DNA from: Cytophagaceae bacterium
GTDB lineage: Bacteria > Bacteroidota > Bacteroidia > Cytophagales > Flexibacteraceae
Direction of reading: 5' to 3'
Length of the DNA: 64,000 bases
NCBI GenBank assembly: GCA_027490155.1
Contig: JAIXYP010000009.1
Location: 124,001-188,000 of the forward strand
Shown here: piece after piece, positions 47,876 to 56,936 of the stretch
Layout of the letters: each line of letters opens with the position of its first letter
Numbering within the stretch: the stretch's first letter is position 1
The notes under the pieces: generated by a model
Seen by the model: only the letters and a program-made list of their open reading frames with translations
Told to the model about the DNA's origin: nothing
Database searches by the model: none
Program-made: the position numbers and the translations under genes

Positions 47876-48221
47876 CTAATACGTGCAACATATAACTTAT
47901 TAAAATCGATCTCAAAGATCTTAATATGCGAATACATCGTCTAAAAATGAAAACTTTAGACGGTCTGCAGAAGGTCGTTTACGTTAAAAAAGGAATCTAA
48001 GATCATCCTTGGCATTACAGGGAATTCGAATATCCAGAATTGAGATGCAATAACAAACTCCCACATGAGTTTATGATTTATGCAATAGGTTAATATCATG
48101 GAGGTAATGAAATAGAATTCCACAAAAAATAACAACCAATCGTAAAAATAATTGGTTGGTCATGCACGATATATTCTGACAAAGTAGTCTTAGATTTCTG
48201 TAGAACTAACTTTCCCGCAAC
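47876..48221. other. AT-rich gap between two tRNA genes, no gene seen
   Basis: About 345 bases clearly richer in A+T than the rest of the window. It holds two perfect hairpins, CGTCTAAA/TTTAGACG (47938-47962) and CAACCAAT/ATTGGTTG (48133-48158), but no convincing protein gene or tRNA. It could be a decayed integrated element, an untranslated RNA or just spacer. Confidence 0.4.
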
Positions 48222-48253
48222 AAAAAACCCCACCAGCATAACACCAGTGGGGA
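48222..48253 (-). terminator. Terminator of tRNA-Leu
   Basis: On the minus strand CCCCAC and GTGGGG pair around a longer loop and are followed by T6, starting five bases after the tRNA 3' end. Confidence 0.75.
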
Positions 48254-48257
48254 TTCG

Positions 48258-48342
48258 TGCGGACGAGAAGACTCGAACTTCCACACACATTACATGCTCT
48301 GGCTTCTGAGACCAGCGCGTCTACCAATTTCGCCACGTCCGC
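48258..48342 (-). tRNA. tRNA-Leu (anticodon CAG)
   Basis: A class II tRNA of 85 bases on the minus strand: acceptor GCGGACG/CGTCCGC, anticodon stem CTGGT/GCCAG with loop CTCAGAA, a long variable arm, T-arm with GTTCGAG, discriminator A. CCA is not encoded. It reads CTG codons. Confidence 0.92.
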
Positions 48343-48490
48343 AGCAGGTAGCGCCAATTGTAGTAGGCGGGGTGCAAAAGTACGGTAGGTTTTGACATTG
48401 GCAAGCGCCAAGACGGTAGTTTTAGCAGAAAAAATTCGGGCAATCGGGTCCATAATTCCTCAAGCAATTTTTATTTGCGCTGTGGCGGCC

Positions 48491-48498
48491 TATTTTTG
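48491..48498 (+). promoter_or_regulatory. Possible -7 element of pdhB
   Basis: TATTTTTG fits TAnnTTTG, 43 bases before the ATG. The nearest TTTG upstream (48474-48477) is only 13 bases away, closer than usual. Confidence 0.3.
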
Positions 48499-48540
48499 CC
48501 CTGCTTTAGTAATCCCCCCTACAGCTACTACCCAACAGGT

Positions 48541-49518
48541 ATGAGAGAAATACAGTTCAGAGAAGCCCTAAGAGAAGCCATGACCGAGGAAATGCGTCGC
48601 GATCAGCACGTATTCCTTATGGGTGAAGAAGTAGCACAGTACAATGGCGCCTACAAAGTCAGCCAAGGTATGCTGGACGAGTTTGGCCCAGAGCGCATAA
48701 TCGATACGCCAATTGCTGAGCTTGGCTTTGCTGGTATCGGTGTTGGTGCAGCAGTAAATGGTCTGCGCCCGATCATCGAGTTTATGACCTTTAACTTTAG
48801 CCTTGTTGCTATCGATCAGGTCATCAACTCTGCTGCCAAGTTTATGTCAATGTCTGGTGGTCAGTATAGCTGCCCGATGGTCTTCCGGGGCCCGACAGGC
48901 AACGCTGGCATGCTAAGCAGCCAACACAGCCAAAACTTCGAGAACTGGTATGCAAACACCCCTGGCCTCAAGGTCGTGGTACCAAGCAATCCATACGATG
49001 CCAAAGGCCTACTCAAGACTTCTATCCGTGACAATGACCCTGTCATTTTCATGGAAAGCGAACTGATGTACGGAGACAAAGGCGAGGTGCCTGAAGAGGA
49101 ATACCTATTACCAATCGGAGTTGCTAATGTTGTTAAGGCCGGACAAGATGTTACCCTCGTTAGCTTCGGCAAGATGATGAAGGTCGTTCTGGCCGCAGCT
49201 GCAGAGCTAGCCAAAGATGGCATTTCTGCTGAGGTCATCGACCTTCGCTCTGTCCGTCCCATCGACTATAAAACCATTGTCGAGTCTGTCAAAAAAACCA
49301 ACCGCCTCGTTGTTGTTGAGGAGGCTTGGCCACTCGCGAGCATTAGCAGCGAGATAGCATATCACATTCAGCGTTACGCCTTCGATTACCTCGATGCGCC
49401 AGTGAACCGTGTGACAAGCCGCGACGTACCATTGCCGTATGCCCCAACTCTGATTGACGCCATCCTACCTAATGTGGACAGGACCATCAAGGCTGTGAAA
49501 GCTGTTATGTACCGCTAG
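48541..49518 (+). CDS. pdhB: Pyruvate dehydrogenase E1 component, beta subunit
   Basis: A 325-residue thiamine-diphosphate enzyme subunit, the partner of E1 alpha in pyruvate oxidation to acetyl-CoA. I chose ATG 48541 (MREIQFREALREAM), the usual start, over an upstream in-frame start at 48475. Motifs: FLMGEEVAQYNGAYKVSQG, RIIDTPIAELGFAGIGVGAA, the potassium-site region around GPTGNAGM, HSQNFENWYANTPGLKVVVP and SFGKMM. C-terminal domain ends KAVKAVMYR. The alpha and E2 genes are not adjacent. The branched-chain 2-oxo acid E1 beta is an alternative, though the close match favours pyruvate. Confidence 0.9.
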   Translation: MREIQFREALREAMTEEMRRDQHVFLMGEEVAQYNGAYKVSQGMLDEFGPERIIDTPIAELGFAGIGVGAAVNGLRPIIEFMTFNFSLVAIDQVINSAAKFMSMSGGQYSCPMVFRGPTGNAGMLSSQHSQNFENWYANTPGLKVVVPSNPYDAKGLLKTSIRDNDPVIFMESELMYGDKGEVPEEEYLLPIGVANVVKAGQDVTLVSFGKMMKVVLAAAAELAKDGISAEVIDLRSVRPIDYKTIVESVKKTNRLVVVEEAWPLASISSEIAYHIQRYAFDYLDAPVNRVTSRDVPLPYAPTLIDAILPNVDRTIKAVKAVMYR

Positions 49519-49588
49519 TTAACCAATCCTCATGGGTAATGTCTGCCCATACTGGTTGTCATTATTGATGCAGAATAATCTGCCAATT

Positions 49589-49626
49589 GCCCAGTTGCTG
49601 CGAACCAGCCGCTGGGCTTTTGTTTT
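49589..49626 (+). terminator. Terminator after pdhB
   Basis: GCCCAG and CTGGGC form a 6-bp stem with a long loop followed by TTTTGTTTT. Confidence 0.5.
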
Positions 49627-49687
49627 CTAACCTATTAAGCGCTGCGCATCAAGACCTCTACCTTGCCTCCCCAACTCAACTAGCATT

Positions 49688-50446
49688 ATGTCCATAATTC
49701 TGAGCATCGAAACAAGCGGAACAACTGGCTCTGTTGCCCTAACTTTCGATGGCCGTTGTGTCGGCACCACCGTAATCTATAAAGCCTTTTCGCATTCTGC
49801 CACGCTTGGGCGCTCTTCGGAACAACTGCTTGAGAATTGCGGGATTGTGCTTCGAGATGTCACACACGTAGCGTTGAGTGATGGTCCGGGCTCGTACACT
49901 GGCCTCCGGATAGGTGCTGCCTATGCGAAGGGGATTTGTTATGGCCTTGGGCTGCCCCTCTTGCCGATACCGACGCACCTAGCCATGGCCAGCCAATACC
50001 TACCCTTGCTGCCCGATGGTGTATTTATTGTGGCGATGCAAGATGCCCGCCGAATGGAAGTCTATCAGACTATCTACCAAGTTGTGGCAGGTATGTTGGT
50101 CGAAGTTAGCCCATGCACAAACCACATCCTGACGACAGATAGCTACGCTGAGATCATCGACGGACCAAAGGCCAGCTGCTATTTCATCGGCGATGGTGCC
50201 CAGAAATGGCAGTTGATGCTTCAAAACAAACAGGCCCTACAGGATCGTTTTATCTTTATGCCAGCTGTGGTGCCCTTGGCCGAAACCATTGGTCAAATAG
50301 CTACCTCCGTAATAAAGCATGGTTCGGCACAGCCCACAACGGATATCGTGAATTATATCCCGAACTACCTCAAGCCATGGATTGGCAACCAAACAACGCC
50401 AAAACCACCAGCTGCAGCTCAGTTTCGGGTCGGCAGTTCTAGCTGA
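49688..50446 (+). CDS. tsaB: tRNA threonylcarbamoyladenosine biosynthesis protein TsaB
   Basis: A 252-residue ASKHA-fold protein that acts with TsaD and TsaE to make t6A37 in tRNAs reading ANN codons. Typical: ILSIETSGTTGSVALTFDGR at the start, HSATLGRSSEQLLENCG, and the family signature ALSDGPGSYTGLRIGAAYAKG. The C-terminal part ends VNYIPNYLKPWIGN. The length fits (about 220-250). A ChaN-like gene follows after 64 bases on the same strand. Confidence 0.9.
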   Translation: MSIILSIETSGTTGSVALTFDGRCVGTTVIYKAFSHSATLGRSSEQLLENCGIVLRDVTHVALSDGPGSYTGLRIGAAYAKGICYGLGLPLLPIPTHLAMASQYLPLLPDGVFIVAMQDARRMEVYQTIYQVVAGMLVEVSPCTNHILTTDSYAEIIDGPKASCYFIGDGAQKWQLMLQNKQALQDRFIFMPAVVPLAETIGQIATSVIKHGSAQPTTDIVNYIPNYLKPWIGNQTTPKPPAAAQFRVGSSS

Positions 50447-50510
50447 TTAACTCTGGCTCATCCCTATTCTGTATTACCAAATAGAACATGGGCCACCAAC
50501 ACCAAGCCAA

Positions 50511-51443
50511 ATGAACAAAAGCAATCTACCTTACCGCCTAAACGCCAAAACTTGTTACATCCTGTTGGTCCTGATGTTATTAACCAAGCTAAGTTATAGT
50601 CAGGAGGCACCGTTGGCCTATAGGCTGTATGACGCTAATGGAAAATTAACTGACTGGTCAACTTTGGTCAAAACAACTGCCAAGGCCGATATCGTTTTCT
50701 TTGGTGAGCTGCACAACCAATCTCAAGTGCATTGGCTCCAACTTCAGCTGGCAAAGGCACTCTGGACATCCAAAAAAGGCCAACTATCTTTAGGTTATGA
50801 GATGATCGAGACTGACCGACAGGCAGCTCTCGATAGCCTTAGCAAAGGACAACTAACGGAGGAGGAATTTGCCAAACCTAGCCGCGTTTGGCCCAACTAT
50901 GACACCGACTACAAACCGATCGTCACATGGGGCATAAAGAACAATTTACGGCAAGTAGCGAGCAACTGCCCCCGCCGATATGCTAGCCTCGTCCATAAAC
51001 AAGGGTTAGATGCCTTGCTGAAACTTGATAGCTCAACCAAAAGCCTACTTGCCCCACTTCCATACACTAGCGATACGAGCCTACCAGGCTACAAGGCTAT
51101 GATGACGATGATGGGTGGCCATGGTCAGAGAGTCTACCAAATGGTACAAGCTCAGGCCCTAAAGGATGCCACAATGGCCTACCAAATCGTACAAAACCAC
51201 CAGGCAGGTACTACCATGCTTCACCTGAACGGCAGCTATCATTCGGACAATTATGAAGGAATATTGGCACATCTGCCAACCTATCGTAGGGCAACTAAAC
51301 AACCCGATTTGAAAGTTGTTACAATAAGTACTGTAATGTCCGAAACGGAGCTTAAACCTAGGGACAAGACCTATACACCGATGGCCGACAAAAAAGCCGA
51401 CTTTTATCTGCTGCTACCATCAGATGCGCCAAGTAGCTACTAG
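50511..51443 (+). CDS. ChaN-like (haem-binding uptake, Tiki superfamily) exported protein
   Basis: A 310-residue protein with a signal peptide (hydrophobic TCYILLVLMLLTKLSYS, probable cut near SYSQE). The core opens with ADIVFFGELHNQSQVHWLQ, which holds the conserved Gly-Glu-x-His of the Tiki/ChaN fold, followed by SLGYEMIETDRQAALDSL and TMLHLNGSYHSDNY, the later conserved His. ChaN is a haem-binding lipoprotein of Campylobacter; related proteins are TIKI-type metalloproteases, so binding or peptidase activity are both open. No lipobox is seen. Confidence 0.82.
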   Translation: MNKSNLPYRLNAKTCYILLVLMLLTKLSYSQEAPLAYRLYDANGKLTDWSTLVKTTAKADIVFFGELHNQSQVHWLQLQLAKALWTSKKGQLSLGYEMIETDRQAALDSLSKGQLTEEEFAKPSRVWPNYDTDYKPIVTWGIKNNLRQVASNCPRRYASLVHKQGLDALLKLDSSTKSLLAPLPYTSDTSLPGYKAMMTMMGGHGQRVYQMVQAQALKDATMAYQIVQNHQAGTTMLHLNGSYHSDNYEGILAHLPTYRRATKQPDLKVVTISTVMSETELKPRDKTYTPMADKKADFYLLLPSDAPSSY

Positions 51444-51528
51444 CAGCATGATTGGTTTAAGCGTTTGAATTATACGACTAACCACGAACCGCAGAAACAA
51501 ACACTATTTTTTTGTATCAAACCACACC

Positions 51529-52665
51529 ATGCCTACCGACCCAACGGACACTTCCCACAATAGCCCTAAGATGCTAAGCCAGAGCGGGCCCGTGCTCGAA
51601 AGTCTTTTTGGGCCAAACAAACATCGGCCAACGATCATCGCGGGACCTTGTAGTGCCGAAACCGAAGAGCAGGTGATGACCACAGCCATTGCTCTGGCTG
51701 CAGGTGGCACGATCGATGCGTTCAGGGCTGGAGTTTGGAAACCACGGACACGACCAAGCTCATTTGAAGGTGTTGGCACAGTTGCCTTGCCGTGGCTTCA
51801 GCGGGTGCAGGACGAAGTGGGCATCCCGGTCGCTGTCGAGGTTGCTAGCCCAGCACAGGTAGAAGCATGCTTAAAGGCTGGTATCAAAATCGTCTGGATT
51901 GGAGCCCGGACGACAGTCAATCCATTTTATGTACAGGAGATCGCCCAGTCATTGATGGGGACAGATATACCCGTGCTAGTCAAAAACCCAGTCAACCCTG
52001 ATTTGGCCCTTTGGTTGGGCGCCATCGAGCGGTTACAACAGGCTGGCATAAAACAAATTGTAGGGATCCACCGAGGGTTTACCCCTTACGAGCCCACCCA
52101 ATATCGCAACAGTCCCCTCTGGGCAATTGCAATCAAATTCAAACAAGCCCTGCCCAATATCCCACTTATTGGCGACCCAAGCCATATCGCGGGCAGAAGG
52201 CATTTGCTGAATGACTTAGCCCAAACCGCGATGGACCTGCATCTGGATGGGCTCATGATCGAAACGCACCCAGACCCAGACCATGCCTGGAGCGATGCTG
52301 CACAGCAAATCACACCAGCTAAGTTAAGAACCCTGCTGGCAGGGCTAAATGTACGCCAAGCCACCTGCCCCGACACCGATGCCATCCAATTGTTAGAGGA
52401 CCTCAGACAGCGCATCGACCAGGTTGATGAACAGATCCTGAACACCTTTGCCGAACGTATGCGGATTGTCCGGCAGATTGCAAGCATCAAAAAACAACAC
52501 AATATCACACCCCTACAGCTCACACGCTGGTCCGAACTGCTAGATAGCCGCACCCAAAAGGGGATAGAGCTAGGCCTGTCGCCAACGTTACTCCAGAAAC
52601 TGTACGAGCTCATTCATACAGAGTCTCTGGCCCTTCAACACCAGCTAATCAACACTCCAGAGTGA
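51529..52665 (+). CDS. Bifunctional 3-deoxy-7-phosphoheptulonate synthase / chorismate mutase
   Basis: A 378-residue fusion at the head of the shikimate pathway. Residues 25-270 are type I-beta DAHP synthase (TIIAGPCSAETEEQ, GVWKPRTRPSSFEGVG, GDPSHIAGRRHLLN and DGLMIETHPDP). Residues 280-375 are an AroQ-type chorismate mutase (LEDLRQRIDQVDEQIL, MRIVRQIASIKKQHNI). The order, DAHPS first and mutase last, is the one known from Bacteroidota (for example Prevotella), where the mutase domain also mediates feedback by prephenate. No other aro genes are near. Confidence 0.92.
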   Translation: MPTDPTDTSHNSPKMLSQSGPVLESLFGPNKHRPTIIAGPCSAETEEQVMTTAIALAAGGTIDAFRAGVWKPRTRPSSFEGVGTVALPWLQRVQDEVGIPVAVEVASPAQVEACLKAGIKIVWIGARTTVNPFYVQEIAQSLMGTDIPVLVKNPVNPDLALWLGAIERLQQAGIKQIVGIHRGFTPYEPTQYRNSPLWAIAIKFKQALPNIPLIGDPSHIAGRRHLLNDLAQTAMDLHLDGLMIETHPDPDHAWSDAAQQITPAKLRTLLAGLNVRQATCPDTDAIQLLEDLRQRIDQVDEQILNTFAERMRIVRQIASIKKQHNITPLQLTRWSELLDSRTQKGIELGLSPTLLQKLYELIHTESLALQHQLINTPE

Positions 52666-52768
52666 GGCTAGTACCAAATATTGTTGCTCTAAAAGGCAAC
52701 TTTGGCCACATAATGCCTGTCTTGTTTAGGATTTGAAGACAAATTCACACAAATAGTCCGCTTCAGGA

Positions 52769-52799
52769 TTGGTTTTACCCCATTCGCTTGTTAGTTTTG
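52769..52799 (+). promoter_or_regulatory. Bacteroidota-type promoter
   Basis: TTGG at 52769-52772, a 19-base spacer, then TAGTTTTG at 52792-52799: a full match to TTG-N(17-23)-TAnnTTTG. The predicted transcription start is near 52806, about 60 bases before the lipoprotein start. It is the best promoter in the window. Confidence 0.6.
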
Positions 52800-52864
52800 A
52801 CCCAAACCTATCCTATGCCATTGTTATGCCAACATTGCGTCAGGATGAATATCACGTTTACGTT

Positions 52865-53857
52865 ATGATGTTCCGCCATTTACTAAAGCCACTTGCCCTA
52901 GGTGCCGCGCTTGTCGCTGCCCTAACAAGCTGTGTGCCAACACCAAAGCAAGAGATCAACAACATTCCTGGTCCAGACCTGGTACCACGACCTGAGATTC
53001 GACTCACAGGCACAAACTGGCCTGCAGCTGATCTTGAAAATGCCTTTGTCATCGCTGGTGACTCGATCACTTTCAATTTCACGGCCAGTTCACCGCTCGG
53101 TTTGGTAGCTAACCGCATTGTGCGATCAAGCAGCCTCAACTACACCTACACCTTACTTAAGGTAGATTCATTGCGCGGTGCCACCTCTGGCAACTACAGC
53201 TACACCTACCGCATTCCTACCACTACAGCAGCTTGGATCAAACTTGGCTTCTACACGCGGGATGTCCAGGGACAAGAATCGTTCACGTTCTTCAAAATCA
53301 ACGTGTTGCGTCCTACCACAGGCACTAATATTAAGGAGATTACACTGTACCGTCAAGGATTACCTGCTACGGTGGCAACCGCTGGTACTGTCTATGCCCA
53401 ATTCCTAAGCACAAGGACACAGTCCATTTCGAATCGTTTCCGTAACGATCTCAAAATCGATTTAGCCTATGGTGTTGATACACTAACTGGTGAGCCCTAC
53501 TTCTTCTCACCTGATCTCCCAATTGCAGACATTAATGCTTCATTCATTGGGTTCCCATCTTCACAGATCACCAATCCGTTCGTAGGCGGCATTCGCCCAA
53601 CCACCTCTTCAATTGCAGCCTTCAATGCTGACTCACTGCGCAGGGTCTGGACACCGAATGCCTCACAAAAGAAAATCAAGATCGAGCCAAACAAGTCTTA
53701 TGTGGTCCGCTCTTTCCCTCTTGATCCACTAACACCACCCTACAATGCCATCATCAATGTGACCAGCATTGTTGATACCATCGCTTTCAGTGCTACCACT
53801 GGCAGGAGATCAAAAAGTATTCGAGTCAAAGCCAATGTCAGCATCCTGACCAACTAG
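52865..53857 (+). CDS. Putative lipoprotein, beta-sandwich type, unknown function
   Basis: About 330 residues. I chose ATG 52865 (a second ATG directly follows) because it gives a compact signal peptide (MMFRHLLKPLALGAALVAA) ending in lipobox LTSC; longer in-frame starts would overlap the promoter. The mature protein is Thr/Ser/Asn-rich with repeated Ig-like strands (AGDSITFNFTASSPLGLVAN, YTYRIPTTTAAWIKLGFYTR), suggesting one or two beta-sandwich domains at the cell surface. Similar to SusF-like or DUF-type outer-membrane lipoproteins, but I do not recognise a family. A very strong terminator follows and a well-matched promoter precedes it, so it is likely a monocistronic, well-expressed gene. 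Confidence 0.72.
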   Translation: MMFRHLLKPLALGAALVAALTSCVPTPKQEINNIPGPDLVPRPEIRLTGTNWPAADLENAFVIAGDSITFNFTASSPLGLVANRIVRSSSLNYTYTLLKVDSLRGATSGNYSYTYRIPTTTAAWIKLGFYTRDVQGQESFTFFKINVLRPTTGTNIKEITLYRQGLPATVATAGTVYAQFLSTRTQSISNRFRNDLKIDLAYGVDTLTGEPYFFSPDLPIADINASFIGFPSSQITNPFVGGIRPTTSSIAAFNADSLRRVWTPNASQKKIKIEPNKSYVVRSFPLDPLTPPYNAIINVTSIVDTIAFSATTGRRSKSIRVKANVSILTN

Positions 53858-53884
53858 GTCGGATTGCTACAATACTTACACATC

Positions 53885-53920
53885 AAAAAGCCCAATCTCG
53901 TCGCTGAGTTTGGGCTTTTT
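53885..53920 (+). terminator. Strong terminator after the lipoprotein gene
   Basis: AAAAAGCCCAA with CTC pairs with GAG and TTGGGCTTTTT (one mismatch) around a six-base loop; A and T runs on both sides allow action in both directions. Confidence 0.9.
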
Positions 53921-54016
53921 GCTTTCCGGATAGTTTGGTAGATGTCTCCAAACATCGGCACACTACCCTAGGCAGAAGGCAGACAAATCAAGATGGAAAG
54001 ATTTACTTTGGCATGT

Positions 54017-54059
54017 ACCTACCTAACGCAATTCAGCCACGTTGATCTGTTAGATAGGT
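54017..54059. repeat. Inverted repeat after uvrB
   Basis: ACCTACCTAAC and GTTAGATAGGT pair with one mismatch across 21 bases, just beyond the uvrB stop on the minus strand. No T run, so a terminator role is uncertain. Confidence 0.35.
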
Positions 54060-54082
54060 CTGAGGGCGTGCCTTAAGGGCGC

Positions 54083-56119
54083 TTAGCTTTTCCCCTTAAT
54101 CATACCCAACAACTCGAGGTACTCGTCACGCAGGCGAGCCGCCTCCATAAAGTCAAGGTCCTTGGCTGCTTTTTCCATGTTACGCTGCGTTTCCTTGGCT
54201 GCCTTCTCAAGGTCGGCCTTGGTGCGAGGTTTATAAGTAGCCCCAGTTTCGGCCGCGATATTTGGTACAGTAGAGTCATTCTCAATCATGTAGACCTTGG
54301 CCCCCAACTTAGAGTCAGCCACGGTGGTGGACTCCATGATCTCACCCTTGTTCTTCTTGACAGTGGTCGGAGTGATGTTATGCAAGACGTTGTGCTCGTG
54401 CTGGGCTTTGCGGCGGCGGGCAGTTTCGTCAATGGCCGACTGCATGCTCTGGGTCATTTTGTCGGCATACATGATAACCCGTCCATTTTCATTCCTTGCA
54501 GCCCGACCAATGGTCTGGATCATACTACGGTTATCACGCAAGAAACCCTCTTTGTCAGCATCCATGATCGCAACCAAGGATACCTCAGGCAAATCCAGCC
54601 CCTCCCTCAGTAAGTTGACACCTACTAAGACGTCAAAAATACCGAGCCTAAGCTCTCGCAAAATCTCCACCCTGTCAAGTGTCTTGACCTCTGAGTGGAT
54701 GTAACGGCTACGGACCCCAACACGATCAAAGTACTTGGAAAGTTCCTCAGCCATCCGTTTGGTGATGGTCGTGATCAAGACCCGCTCATCACGCTTAACC
54801 CGAAGGCTGATTTCGTCCAACAGATCATCAATCTGATTGAGTGTAGGCCGCACCTCCACAATAGGATCTAGCAACCCAGTAGGGCGCACAATCTGCTCTA
54901 CCACTACCCCATCTGTTTTGCGTAGCTCGAAGTCACTTGGTGTGGCACTAACGAACACTGTCTGGCCGATAAGCTCTTCAAACTCGTCAAACTTAAGAGG
55001 TCTATTGTCCATTGCTGATGGCAAACGGAAACCATAATCCACCAAGTTAACCTTACGGCTGCGGTCGCCTCCCCACATGGCCCTGATTTGCGGGATCGTA
55101 ACATGGCTTTCGTCCACTACTAGCAGAAAGTCATCTGGGAAGTAATCCATCAGGCAGAATGGCCTAGCCCCTGGTTTACGCCCGTCAAAGTATCTTGAAT
55201 AGTTCTCGATGCCACTGCAATAGCCTAGCTCACGCATCATCTCGAGGTCAAACTCAGTCCGTTCTTTGATCCGTTGAGCCTCTTGGGTCCTCAGATCGCG
55301 CTCAAAGAACTTGATCTGCTCTACCAAATCATCCTGTATCTGGCCAATTGACGCATGGAGCGCTTCCTTACCTGTAACGAAAAGGTTGGCGGCATAGAGT
55401 GTAATCTGGAACTCCTCGGACAAGGTGGCGCCAGTATCAGGGTCTATCCGGCTGATACGCTCGACCTCATCCCCAAAAAAATAGATACGATAGGCAAAAT
55501 CAGCATAAGCTGGGAATACGTCAACCGTATCCCCCTTAACCCTAAAAGTGCCACGTTTGAACTCGGTCGTGGTCCGGCTATAGAGGATCTCGACCAATGA
55601 GTAAAGGAATTGGTTACGTGGCTTGAGCTCTCCTTTGGCCACCTTGACGATGTTTTTGGCAAACTCCTCTGGGTTGCCCATACCATAGATGCAACTTACC
55701 GAAGCCACCACCAAGACATCACGCCTGCCACTTGCCAAGGCACTTGTGGCAGCCAGACGTAGCTTCTCAATCTCTTGATTGATGCTCAGGTCCTTCTCAA
55801 TATAAAGGCCAGAAGTAGGTATATAGGCCTCTGGCTGATAGTAGTCGTAGTAACTGATAAAGTACTCGACGGCATTGTTCGGAAAAAAGCCCTTAAACTC
55901 GCCATAAAGCTGGGCTGCCAGTGTTTTGTTATGGCTCAGGATCAGCGTAGGTTTCTGGACCTGGGCCACGACGTTAGCCATTGTAAAGGTCTTGCCTGAC
56001 CCTGTCACCCCCAGTAGTGTCTGATAAGGCTCACCGGCATTAAGGCCTTCAACTAGTTTCGCAATAGCCTTTGGCTGGTCGCCATTTGGTTGGTATTGAC
56101 TGTGAAGCTCAAATTGCAT
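54083..56119 (-). CDS. uvrB: Excinuclease ABC subunit UvrB
   Basis: A 678-residue damage-recognition helicase of nucleotide excision repair. I chose ATG 56119 (MQFELHSQYQPNGDQPKAI); the frame continues 14 codons upstream without family support. Motifs: Walker A LGVTGSGKTFTMANV, beta-hairpin YYDYYQPEAYIPTSG, LVVDESHVTIPQI, TATPSDFE-like FVSATPSDFELRK, and GRAARNENGRVIMYADKM. The UVR motif that contacts UvrC closes the protein (KDLDFMEAARLRDEYLEL). Length is normal. No other uvr genes are near. Confidence 0.95.
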   Translation of the reverse strand: MQFELHSQYQPNGDQPKAIAKLVEGLNAGEPYQTLLGVTGSGKTFTMANVVAQVQKPTLILSHNKTLAAQLYGEFKGFFPNNAVEYFISYYDYYQPEAYIPTSGLYIEKDLSINQEIEKLRLAATSALASGRRDVLVVASVSCIYGMGNPEEFAKNIVKVAKGELKPRNQFLYSLVEILYSRTTTEFKRGTFRVKGDTVDVFPAYADFAYRIYFFGDEVERISRIDPDTGATLSEEFQITLYAANLFVTGKEALHASIGQIQDDLVEQIKFFERDLRTQEAQRIKERTEFDLEMMRELGYCSGIENYSRYFDGRKPGARPFCLMDYFPDDFLLVVDESHVTIPQIRAMWGGDRSRKVNLVDYGFRLPSAMDNRPLKFDEFEELIGQTVFVSATPSDFELRKTDGVVVEQIVRPTGLLDPIVEVRPTLNQIDDLLDEISLRVKRDERVLITTITKRMAEELSKYFDRVGVRSRYIHSEVKTLDRVEILRELRLGIFDVLVGVNLLREGLDLPEVSLVAIMDADKEGFLRDNRSMIQTIGRAARNENGRVIMYADKMTQSMQSAIDETARRRKAQHEHNVLHNITPTTVKKNKGEIMESTTVADSKLGAKVYMIENDSTVPNIAAETGATYKPRTKADLEKAAKETQRNMEKAAKDLDFMEAARLRDEYLELLGMIKGKS

Positions 56120-56316
56120 AACGAAACAGGCGAGATAGTGGTGGCAAATGGTAACCTGCAAAAATAACCAATCAGCAGGCCCATTGTCCTAACGGATCAG
56201 ATATAATCAGGTGTATAACAGAATTGGAGAAGGAATAGGTTCGGTAAACACAATAACACTACCTAATTTGGCATCCTGAATTGCCTATTGCCTGCAAACG
56301 GACTTTCCTTATCGTT

Positions 56317-56745
56317 ATGTTTTACATCCATCGGACCAACAATACCCAAGAGTTAAAGTCGCACCTGGTCAACTTGTTCCGAGTGGCAGGCATAGACGGC
56401 AAAATTTCTCGAGACGAGTTTGAGCTCTTGTTTGTCCAGAGCCGCAAGCTGGGGTTTAGCGATCAAGACCTAGCCAAAATCACGGCCCATGACCAAGAAG
56501 AGGTACTCAATATCCCCGACTCACTCGAGGAACGCGTCCAACACTTGTTTGACTTGGTGTGTATGGTGGTGGCAGATCACAAAATTGACCACCGAGAAAT
56601 CCTCCTTTGCCAAAAAATAGCCGAAAGTTATGGCATTGGCCAAGACAAGGTGGAACAACTGATCGGCAAACTGGTCATAGCAAGTAGCAACCCTGCCCTC
56701 TCAGAGACTTTTTTGGCTGATGTTGAGCAACTATTGAAGGCCTAA
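56317..56745 (+). CDS. TerB family protein
   Basis: A 142-residue all-helical protein. I chose ATG 56317 (MFYIHRTNNTQELKSHLVNL); an upstream in-frame TTG gives a longer but unlikely start. The typical TerB acidic metal-binding pattern is seen in VAGIDGKISRDEFELLFVQS and again in VADHKIDHREILLCQKIAES, two related halves. TerB-like proteins bind calcium or other metals at the membrane and occur in tellurite and stress clusters, but no other ter genes are near, so a housekeeping metal-sensing role is possible. It resembles the N-terminal part of the ABC transporter at 410. Confidence 0.8.
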   Translation: MFYIHRTNNTQELKSHLVNLFRVAGIDGKISRDEFELLFVQSRKLGFSDQDLAKITAHDQEEVLNIPDSLEERVQHLFDLVCMVVADHKIDHREILLCQKIAESYGIGQDKVEQLIGKLVIASSNPALSETFLADVEQLLKA

Positions 56746-56936
56746 TCTGTTTAGCCATCGGTCTTGACCCTAATCATTGGCCCAATTTGCAATCCATAAA
56801 ATTTCCAGAGGCAGACCTCAAGCACCAGCTATAGTATCTAGGTACATCCACAATAGATGTACTTTGGTTTGACGGCCAGACTCTCACTACAACGCATACA
56901 TTTATAATCCACCACGCCCCCCCAGATCAGCACCCA

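Noticed and set aside
48190-48453. Short minus-strand frame over tRNA-Leu
   Set aside because: It covers the tRNA gene and its terminator, so a protein there is very unlikely.
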